A model generated the notes under the pieces. That model was not told the DNA's origin, ran no database searches, and worked only from the letters and a program-made list of their open reading frames with translations. 64,000 nucleotides of DNA from Chitinophaga oryziterrae (GTDB lineage: Bacteria; Bacteroidota; Bacteroidia; Chitinophagales; Chitinophagaceae): NCBI RefSeq assembly GCF_009758125.1, contig NZ_WRXO01000003.1, positions 372,001 to 436,000 of the forward strand, given 5' to 3'. A program made the position numbers and the translations under genes. The stretch's first letter is position 1. Each line of letters opens with the position of its first letter. Shown here one piece after another: positions 19,501 to 31,500 of the stretch.

Positions 19501-22500
19501 TCCTCGGCATATTAAAGGCCGGAGGAGCCTATGTACCCATCGATCCGGAATATCCGGCAGAACGCATCAGCTTTATGCTGGAAGATACTGCTGCTGATGT
19601 CATTGTAAGTAGCAGCGCCTGCCGGTCAAAGCTGAAGACCAACCGGGAAAATGTTACCATTATAGCATTGGATGAAGATCAGCAGATACTTAGCTGGTAT
19701 CAGACAACATTGCCGGAAACAGCACTTGATCCATCCCACCTTGCTTATGTAATCTATACTTCCGGATCTACCGGCAAGCCTAAAGGAGTACTGATCGAAC
19801 ACAGAAATGTGGTAAGACTTTTTGAAACAGATACTCCGTTGTATGATTTCAATGAAAAGGATGTGTGGACAATGTTCCATTCCTTCTGCTTCGACTTTTC
19901 TGTATGGGAAATGTATGGCGCGTTGTTTTATGGTGGATTGCTGGTAATCGTACCAAAACATATTGCACAGGATGCAACGGCCTTTGGTGAACTGCTGTTG
20001 TCGGAAGGAGTAACTGTACTGAACCAGACGCCGTCTGCCTTCTATGTGTTACAGGATTACCTGGTGGAAAGAACAAAAGAAGTACCGGTACGCTATGTCA
20101 TCTTTGGAGGTGAAGCATTAAACCCAGGTAAAGTACAGCCCTGGCTGCAATCATACGAAGATTGCAGATTGATCAACATGTACGGTATTACAGAAACAAC
20201 TGTACATGTAACTTATCAGGAGATAGCACAACAGCATGCTGATAGCAGAAGTGTGATAGGTAAATCAATACCTACACTGAGTTTATATATACTCGATCCC
20301 TATGGATCTTTATCTCCGGCAGGAGTGGCAGGAGAATTACATGTAGGTGGTGCGGGACTGGCAAGAGGATATCTTAACCGCCCTGATTTATCAGCAGAAA
20401 GATTTGTACCTAATCCTTTTGATGAAGGCAGAATGTACAAAACAGGTGACCTTGGCCGTTGGCTGCCTGATGGTACCATTGAATACCTGGGCCGTATAGA
20501 TGATCAGGTAAAGATCCGTGGTTTCCGTATTGAGCTGGGAGAGATAGAAAGTGTAATGACGAAATGTGAACACATTAACCAGGCGGTGGTACTCGCGAAA
20601 GCAGATGAGAAAGGCACCAAACGCCTGGTAGGATATGTAGTACCCAATGGTATATATGATAAGACTGCGATACTGGCTTATCTGAAGGATAAATTGCCCG
20701 ACTATATGGTGCCGGCATTATTGGTGGAACTTGACAAATTACCATTAACGTCTAATGGTAAAGTGGATAAAAAATCGCTGCCTGATCCCGATGCCAGTGC
20801 AATGCTAACGAATGAATACATCGCGCCGCGGAATGAAACGGAAGAGGTGCTGGCCGCTATCTGGAAAGAACTGCTGGGAATAGAACGGGTAGGTGTACAC
20901 GATAATTTCTTTGAACTCGGTGGTGATTCAATTATCACTATACAGGTTGTCAGTCGCGCTAAACGGGCGGGTTATGAACTGCATCCGCGTGACCTGTTCC
21001 TGCATCAGACGATCGGCGGGCTTTCCGCTTTATTGTCAGCACAACAACACCAGACCATCGCCGGAGAACAAGGCAGGCTGGCAGGAAGCTGTGGCCTGTT
21101 ACCCATTCAGCAATGGTATTTCGAAGATGCAAATGAAGCGGTATCCCACTTTAACCAGGGCGCTTTACTGGAAATAGATAAACGGGTGGATGCAGCAGCA
21201 TTATCTGCCGCCATTACCCGGTTGATCAATCACCATGATGCATTACGTTTTGTATATCATCAGCATGGTCAGTCCTGGGAACAGATCTATGGTATAAATG
21301 AAGGAGAACTGGAAGTGATAGAAGCGCCTGCTGATAAAATCAAGGAATATGGCGATGCCTGTCATCTGAAACTGGATATTACAAAAGGGAAACTGGTACA
21401 TGCCACTCTTTTGTTAACACCGGACAAGGAAGAAAATAACCGTCTGTTACTGGCCATCCATCACCTTGCTATTGACGGCGTATCATGGCGTATCCTGCTG
21501 GAAGATCTTGAACGATTACTGAATAATGAAGATTTGGGCAGCAAGAGCAGCTCTTATCGCCAATGGTACCAGGCACTGGCGGGGTATGGACAACTTTCCC
21601 GTCTGCTTAATCAACTGCCTTACTGGGAAGAGATCGTAAAAAATTATGTAGCATCAGATGATAAGGTAATAACAATGTCGGATGTACGCAGACAGGAAAT
21701 TAAACTGAATGCTGCTCAGACACAGCTTTTGTTACAGGAGGTGCCGCGTGTATACCGGACGGAAATCAATGATGTTTTATTAACGGCCCTTGTACAGGCA
21801 ATTGCTGAATGGAATGGTAATACCAGTATATTAATAGGTCTTGAAGGGCACGGACGCGAAGATATAATAGAAGGAACAGATACCAGCAATACAGTGGGCT
21901 GGTTTACCAACCTGTACCCGGTACTGCTGAGAACAGACGCAGGTATGGAAAGAGGTAATCTGCTGAAATCTGTGAAGGAGCAACTCAGACAGATACCCGA
22001 TAAAGGGATTGGTTATGGCGTACTGAAATATATCAACAGGGTAACTTCTTTACAGGGTAATGATCCCTGGGATATTGTGTTCAATTATCTTGGCCAGTCA
22101 GATAACCTCGTAAATGAATCAGGGTTTATCAAAAAGGCAGGTGAACTACCCGGATCAGCCATTTCAAAGCAGGCCCGTGTAAGGGAAAAGTTATCTGTGA
22201 ATAGCATCATACAAAACGGAGAACTGGTATTTGAATGGGGATACAGTAGTAAACATTATGAGCCGGCTGCCATTGCGGCATTGACTGCCCTGTATATTAC
22301 GCAGCTGGAAGCGTTGATCGCACATTGCATATCTCAAACAGTTGCTTCTTTTACACCATCTGATTTTGGGCTGGGAGCAGTGATCAGTAATGAAGAACTG
22401 GATAAATTCCTGGATGCACCATTCAGAAATACACAACGTCGTCCGCAGGTGGCAGGATTATATCGGCTGAGCGGTTTACAGGAAGGCTTGCTGTTCCATG

Positions 22501-25500
22501 GTCTGTATGATAACCAGAATGTCGCTTATATCGAACAACTGAGTTGTGACCTGATAAATTTACAGGAGGATGCATTACAGAAAAGCTGGAACTACCTCTT
22601 GAAATCTCACAGCGTATTGCGCAGCGGATTTTATTATGATGAATTCAGCGTACCGGTGCAGTGTGTCTATCATGATGTAACGTTACCTGTGAGCGTACTT
22701 GATTATAGTGATCTCGATGCAGTTGCCCGGCAGACTGCCATAAAAGAATATGAAGCTGCTGACCTTCGCCGTGGCATTGATTTTAATGAAGTGCCTTTAA
22801 TGCGCATCACACTAATGAAACTGGATGGTGAACGCTACCGGATGTTATGGACATTCCATCATATCCTGTTCGACGGATGGTCGTTGTCTGTGCTGATGGA
22901 AACCCTGTTAAACACATATGAATCGCTTGCCGCAGGCCAGACCCTGCAACCGGCAGCCGTAGACAACTACGGGGATTATATCCGTTACCTCGGACATCGT
23001 GATAAAGACAGGGCCGCTACTTACTGGCAACAGTATCTGAGAGAAGTGGACGAAGGAACCTTATTACCTTTTATTAAATCTTCCGCAGAACGCACCAAAG
23101 GTGCTGGTATATATATAACAACGGCTTTAATGTTAAATGCTGCCGTGACTGCCGGTATATCCCATTATGCACAGCAGCACCGTATTACGGTAAATACGCT
23201 GATGCAGGGAACATGGGCGTACCTGCTGTCCCGTTATACAGGTCGCAGGGACATTACTTATGGTGTAACGGTGTCCGGAAGACCGGAAGATCTGCCGGGT
23301 ATTGAACAACGTGTGGGGCTGTACATCAATACGCTGCCATTGTATGCCAGGGTAGAGGACGATAGCGATATAGCAGGATGGCTGCAGGAAATACAGGCAG
23401 GACAGTTGCAGAGCCGCGAATACCAGTACAGCAGCCTGGATGTTATCCAACGCTCAACAGGTGTTTTCGGAGATCTCTTTGACAGCCTGCTGGTATTTGA
23501 GAACTATCCGGTAAGTAAAGCCATTAATGCACAATCATGGCGTTTGCAGATAGAGAATGTATCTGTACATGAACAAACCAATTATCCGCTGGATATTATC
23601 ATAGAAGCAGCAGAAGAAATAAGTATCCGTTTCAACTATAACTCAGCAATACTGCCTGGCATATACGTAGAAGAAATTGCAGCTCAGTTCGAACAGGTAG
23701 TACTACAGATAATTGAAAAGAAAACAATAAGAGATATTGAATGGCTGACTAGCAGAGAAAAGGAACAATTGCTGGAAGAATTTAATGATACAACCGTTAG
23801 CTTCCCGCAAGGGTTGACGCTGGTGGATATTTTTACTAAACAGGCCAGGCTTACACCGGAGGCTCTAGCAGTTGTATTCGAAGATATCTTTTTAACATAC
23901 AGGCAACTTGATGAACGCTCCAATCAGCTGGCACATTACCTGCAAAATAAAGGCGTAACAACAGGAACGTTAGTACCTGTATGTGTAGAACGTTCTCCTG
24001 GTATGATGATAGGTATTCTGGGAATACTAAAGGCTGGCGGGGCTTATGTTCCGGTAGATCCTGCATATCCACAGGACCGTATTAATTATATGCTTGCGGA
24101 TACAGCTGCCAGCGTAATTATCAGTAATAGTGAAAGTGCACCGCAAACAAGCACATTGATTATTCGTCTCGATACTGAGGCAGATATCATCAGCACTTAT
24201 CCTGTTACTGCTTTAAATACCGTTCTTACTCCGGATGATATTGCCTATGTGATCTATACCTCCGGATCTACGGGCCAACCTAAAGGGGTGATCAATGCGC
24301 ATGCAGGCGTCATAAACCGGTTGCTCTGGGGACAGGAATACTTCCACCTGGGCAGCGATGATGCTGTATTGCAGAAAACGACTTTTTCTTTTGACGTTTC
24401 CGTATGGGAGCTTTTCTGGCCATTGATAACAGGTGCCAGACTGGTATTCGCATTACCTGAAGGACAAAAAGATGCTGATTATCTCAAGAAGACAATAGAG
24501 AGATACGGTATTACCACGATACATTTTGTTCCATCCATGTTGAACGTCTTTCTGGAGAATATTAATGCGGGAGACGGACTAACACTGAAAAGGATCATTT
24601 GTAGCGGAGAAGCGCTGAAACCCCAGCAGGCAATAGCTTGCAGGGAGAAGCTGCCACATACGGCATTATATAACCTGTATGGCCCTACAGAAGCTGCTAT
24701 TGAAGTAAGCTACTGGCATTTGTCAGCCGATATTAAGACAGTAGAAATAGTACCTATCGGTAAACCTGTTGCCAATACACAATTATATATATTGGATAAG
24801 TCGGGCCATCTGCTCCCTCCCGGTGTTCCGGGCGAATTGCATATTGCCGGTGCACAGGTGGCAAAGGGATACCTGAACAACGATGCATTGACGGCTGAGA
24901 AATTTGTATATGACCCATTCAGTGGTGCCAGGATGTACAAGACCGGTGACCTTTGCAGATGGTTACCGGATGGTAATATTGAATACCTCGGCAGAACAGA
25001 CGATCAGGTAAAGATCCGCGGTTATCGTGTGGAGCTGGGAGAAATAGAAAGTGCATTACTGGAATGTACGCTTGTGAGTGCCGCGGCCGTGATGGTAAAG
25101 GCTGATGCCAATGGCAATAAACGTCTTGTCGGATATGTTGTACCTGTTGGTAATTTTGATAAAAATGCAATTCTTAATCACCTGAAGAACAGGTTACCTG
25201 AATACATGGTGCCTGCATTACTGACAGAGCTGTCTGTAATGCCATTAACGGGCAGTGGTAAAGTGAACCGTAAAGCGCTGCCGGACCCTGATGCAACATC
25301 CCTGCTCATCAGTACATACGCAGCGCCACGTAATGAAACGGAAAAAATACTGGCAGATATCTGGCAGGAATTACTCGGTATACAACGTGTAGGTATATAT
25401 GATAACTTCTTTGAACTGGGTGGTGATTCCATCATTACGATACAGGTAGTAAGCCGGGCAAGACGATTTGGTCTTGCGCTGCAACCCAAAGACCTGTTTA

Positions 25501-28500
25501 CTTATCAGACCATCGCAGGACTTTCATCCTCCCGGAAAAGAGATGCTATTTCCGGAGAGCAGGGCATGCTGACCGGCAACAGCGGTCTGTTACCTATCCA
25601 GCAATGGTATTTCGAAACAGCCGGGGCTACCGTGCCTCATTTTAATCAGAGTGTTTTATTAGGAATTGATAAACAGGTAGATGAGGATACATTGTCATTC
25701 GCCATTACACAACTGCTGAATTATCATGATGCACTGCGTTTTACATTTATCCGCTCATGGGAACAGTCGTATGGTACATATGAAGGACAACTGGATGTGG
25801 AAGACTTGCAATCAATACCGCCTGATCTGCTGGCTGATAAGATCGCAGCATGCAGCAACAGGTATCAGGGCAGTCTGGATATCGAAAAAGGAATACTGGT
25901 GCGTGCCGTGTTGTTGTTAACACCAACTGCTGAAACCCATAACAGGTTATTGATCGTTATCCATCACCTGGCCGTAGATGGTGTATCCTGGCGCATTCTG
26001 CTGGAAGACCTTGAATTGTTACTGAAAGGGAATATACTACAGACGCCTAAGAGCAGTTCTTACCGTCAGTGGTACCAGGCATTGGCAGATTATGGACAAA
26101 CACGCCGTTTGCAGGAGCAGCTGCCTTATTGGGAACAGGTTGTACAGCATTATACCCCCTTATCAACAGATCATACCTTCAGTGATAAGGTGACCATATC
26201 GGATATGCGGCATCTGGAAGTACGGTTGAATGCAAAGCAAACGCAACGTTTGTTACAGGAAATATCAGGTGTATATCATACAGAGATCAATGATGTTTTG
26301 TTAAGTGCATTAGCGCTTACCTTATCCGGATTTAACGGTACTGCCGGAATTGTAATTGGACTGGAAGGACATGGCCGTGAGGATATCGCCGATAATATAG
26401 ACACCAGCAGGACCGTAGGCTGGTTTACCAACCTGTACCCGGTATTCCTGGAAGTAGCAGGTAAGCAGGACGGTTCTCTGTTAAAGTCAGTAAAAGAACA
26501 GTTACGTAAGGTTACAGATAAGGGAATAGGCTATGGCGTACTGAAATATATCAACAAAGTACCTGCATTGCAGCATAATACCCCCTGGGACATCATATTC
26601 AATTACCTCGGGCAATCAGATAATGTTGTTAACCGTGAAAGCTACCTGAGCATCGCCGCTGAATCGTCAGGAACAGCTGTTGCGCCTGATCTTACAGTGA
26701 AAGAAAAACTGGCCGTAGACAGCCTGGTGCAGGGAGGAGAACTAGTGATACAATGGAAATACAGCAGCAAACATTATGATGCAGCAAGCGTGGAAAAACT
26801 GGCCGCAGCTTATTTGTCACACCTGGAATCACTGATCTCACATTGCGCATCACAATCAGATTCTTTCTTTACCCCCGCAGATTATGGACTGGGACAGGAG
26901 ATCAGTATTGAAGAACTGGACGGCTTCCTGGATACGCCTTTCAGGGGTGTTCCAAGACGTTCACAGATAGATGGTCTGTACCGCCTGAGCGGCTTGCAGG
27001 AAGGCATGTTGTTCCATGGTTTGTATGATAGAGAAGGAGGCACTTACATAGAGCAGTTTGTCTGTGAACTGATGCAGTTGCAGGTAGATACATTTATTCA
27101 AAGCTGGGAGCAGTTATTAAGATGCTACAGTATTTTAAGGACCGGTTTTTATTACGATGAATTTAGTATCCCTGTACAGTGTGTATACAGAAATGTTGAG
27201 ATGCCGGTAACAATACTGGATTACCGTGGCATGAGTGAAGATGAACAGGCGAATGCCTTCGCTGCATTTAAAGCAGAAGACCTTCGTCATGGATTTGATT
27301 TCAGTGAAGCGCCTTTAATGCGCCTGACGCTGGTGCGGCTGCAGGAAGATGATTACAAAATGTTGTGGACTTCCCACCATATCCTGCTGGATGGCTGGTC
27401 TCTGCCCGTAATGGTAGACAGATTACTGAATACGTATGAATTACTGGCTACGGGAAAACCACTGGCCGCGATCACTGAAGACCGTTTTGAAGACTATATC
27501 CGCTACCAGGAACGGCGGGATAAAGAACAGGTAGCATCCTATTGGAAGAACTACCTGGAAGGGATCAATGAAGGTTCCCTGTTACCGTTTATCGGTACAG
27601 CGGTGTCCAGAACAAAAGGTGGAGGAGCATACAGGAAGAAGACAGTTTTAATTGACAGGACTGCTACTTCAAGGCTCTCTGCTTATGCGCAGCGTCACCA
27701 CATTACCACCAGTACGCTCATGGAAGGCGTATGGGCGTATTTGCTTTACCGTTATACGGGCCGTCAGGATGTTACATATGGTATAACAGTATCTGGTCGC
27801 CCGGACGATCTGGAAAGAGTAGAACAGAGAGTAGGGCTGTATATTAATACCCTGCCCCTGCATACAAAAGTAGAGGAAGGTAAACGTATTACTGCATGGT
27901 TGCAGGAATTGCAGACCGGGCAGCTGGAGAGCCGTGAATATCAGTATGCAGGATTGAATGATATACAGCAATGGTCTGGTGTACAGGGCGACTTGTTCGA
28001 CAGTTCCATCACCTTCCAGAATTACCCGGTAAATGAAGTGCTTTCAGCAAGGGAATGGCTGTTACAGATAAAGAATGTGGACGTGAACCCTCATACCAAT
28101 TATCCGCTGACGATCATCATTTCTATTTCAGCAGAGACAAGCCTGTTATTCAGTTATAACAGTGTCTTACTGGATGAAGTGTATATAGAGAAGATAGCAG
28201 CGCATTTCAGACAGGTGCTGGAAGAAATCACCACGCATGAATCAGGAACAATTGGCGCTATAGAATTGCTGACACCTGTGGAAAAAGAAGGATTGTTGCG
28301 TGCGACATCTGTTACTTCTCCGCAGGAAACAACGATCACCGATCTATTTGAAGCCCAGGTATTGCGTGTACCCACAGCCACGGCAGTGGTATACGAAGAA
28401 GGCTCATTGAGTTACCAGGAACTGGAAGAACGTGCAAATCAACTGGCACATCATCTGCGGCGTAAGGGTGTAGAAGCAGGAACACTGGTGCCTATATGCA

Positions 28501-31500
28501 TGGAACGTTCGCTGGATATGCTGGCAGGCATAATGGGCATCCTGAAAGCAGGTTGTGCTTATGTCCCTATAGAGCCTGATTTTCCTTCTGAGAGAATTAA
28601 TTATATGCTGTCTGATACGGGTGCGAAGGTAGTCGTAAGCAGTTGTGCAGATAAACTACCGGGTAATATAGAGGTCATCACAATGGATGACATATATATG
28701 GAACCTGTCAGCAGGTTACCCCGGAAATACATAGCGGATCAACTGGTCTATGTGATCTATACTTCCGGTAGTACCGGTAATCCTAAAGGTGTGATGGTCA
28801 CCCATGATAACCTGTCGGATTATGTAGCAGGTTTGTCATCTACCTTACCCATAAAAGAATGTGCTTCATTCGGCCTGTTGTCGAGCATTGCTACCGACCT
28901 TGGTAATACGGTGATCTATGCCTCACTGGCTACGGGAGGGGCCTTACATGTATTTTCTAAAGCCGCTATCAATGATGCAGAAGAGATCGATCGTTATCTG
29001 TCCAGGCATCCGGTAGATTGTGTGAAGATCGTGCCTTCTCACTGGAAAGCGTTATCCTGTTTCCTGCCAGAGAAGTTATTAATATTCGGAGGTGAAGCAT
29101 TGGATGGAAGAGTGATAGATACTATCCGTTCATCGGGCAGTGGCTGTATGGTTGTCAACCACTATGGACCTACAGAAACGACTATCGGGAAACTGCTGCA
29201 TATAGTGGATAAGAATGCAGTGTATGAGCAGAATGTCCCTATCGGAAAGCCGTTCTCCAATACAGTCACCTATGTGTTGAGTCCATCCGGAAAACTATGC
29301 CCTGTAGGTGTTCCCGGAGAACTGTACATAGGAGGGACAGGTGTTGCAGCGGGTTATTTGAATAATGAAGGGTTAACCGCCGCGAAGTTTGTAGCGAATC
29401 CATTTGGCGCAGGGATATTATACCGGACTGGTGACCAGGTGAAATATTTACCGGATGGGAACATGCTGTTCCTGGGTCGTATAGATGACCAGGTAAAGAT
29501 CCGGGGTTACCGTGTGGAGTTGGGCGAAATAGAAAGTGTCTTATCGAAATGTCCTCTTATCCATCAGGCGGTGGTAGTAGCAAAGGCAGATGGAGATGGA
29601 AACAAACGCCTGATCGGTTACATCTTACCATCAGGGGAATTTGACAGTGAAGGTATACAGGCTTATCTGAAAGCATCATTACCGGATCATATGCATCCTT
29701 CGTTACTGATAGTGCTGGATCAATTCCCACTGATGGCGAATGGTAAAGTAGACAAGAAGTCTTTACCTGATCCTGAAACACGTGTGAATGAAGGGGCCGG
29801 TTATACAGCACCCCGGACTATCACAGAAGAGAAGCTGTCGCATATCTGGAGCACATTATTAGAAGTAGACAGGATCAGTGTACATGATGATTTCTTTGCA
29901 TTGGGAGGTCACTCCTTACTGGCTATCCGCCTGATCTCCGCTATCCGTAAAGAGTTATCAGTAGAAGTATCGATCGGCGATGTTTTTGATTATCCTACTA
30001 TTGCGCAATTGTCCGCACAGCTACAGCATCATTCCGTCGCTACGGATGTGCCGGCAGTAATACGGAGAACCAGGCCAGCGCATATTCCGTTATCATTCAG
30101 TCAGGAACGTTTATGGTTCATAGATCAGATGGAAGGAAGTGTACACTATCATGTACCGACGGTATTAAGACTGAAAGGTATCCTCGATAAAGATGCGCTG
30201 TCATATGCTATACAAACAATCGTAAACCGCCATGAGGTACTGCGTACGGTGATTGAACAGGAAGACGGACAGGCTTATCAGCGCGTGAATGCCGCAGGTA
30301 AATGGGAATTGGATATTATTGATAAAGTACAATACAGAAAAAGTAAAGCAGCCTTGCAGGATGGTATCGCAGACCTGATCAGCAAGCCGTTTGATCTGTA
30401 TAAAGATCATATGCTGCGGGTGCATTTAATTGTGTTAGGAAAAGAAGAATATGTACTGGTAGTAACACTGCATCATATTGCTTCTGATGGATGGTCTACT
30501 GTTATTATGGTACGGGAGCTGATAGCGTTATATGCTGCCTACACAGAGAACAGGGCTCCTCAGTTACCAGTATTGGACATACAATATGCTGATTATGCGA
30601 TCTGGCAGCGTGCATATTTATCTGGTGTAAAACTGGAAGAAGAACTGAGTTACTGGAAGGATAAATTATCTGATGTAGCTGCGTTACAGTTACCTACAGA
30701 CTACATACGGCCTGCTGTTCAAAGTACAAAAGGTGCCAGGACCTGGTTCTCGCTGGATAAGGGATTATATGATGAAGTACAGGCTTTGTCCCAACAACAG
30801 GGAACTACGGTGTTTATGACATTGCTGGCAGCCTTCAAGGTATTACTATACAGGTATAGCGGTCAGGATGATATTTGTGTAGGCAGCCCTATTGCCGGCA
30901 GAACGCAGCAGGAAACGGAAGGAATGATCGGCTTATTCATTAATACGCTGGCATTGCGGAGTGACCTGAGTAATAATCCGTCCTTTACCACATTATTGCA
31001 ACAGGTAAAACAAACGATGCTGGGAGCTTATGAGCACCAGGAAGTACCTTTTGAAAAGATAGTAGATGCCGTAGTGAAAGACAGGGACGTTAGCAGGACG
31101 CCGCTGTTCCAGGTTGCCTTTGTATTACAGAATGCACCGGAAGTACCACGTCTCAAACTGGGTAACCTGCAATTCTCACATGAAGAGGTAGCCTATACCA
31201 CTACTAAAGTAGACCTGAACTTTACTTTTGAAGAAACATCTGCCGGGTTATCAGGATGTGTGGAGTATAGTGTTGATCTGTTCCGGGAAGAAACGATCCG
31301 GCGGATGACAACACACTTTGAACAACTGTTACGTGCGATTTTCAAATCACCTGCATTGCCGATAGGAACGTTGCCATTGCTCAGCGCAGCAGAACAACAT
31401 CAGCTACTGTATAATTTTAATGATTCCGCAACTGATTATCCAACAGATAAGACGATCCCTGATCAGTTAGCCATACAGGTAAAACAACAGCCATCAGCAA

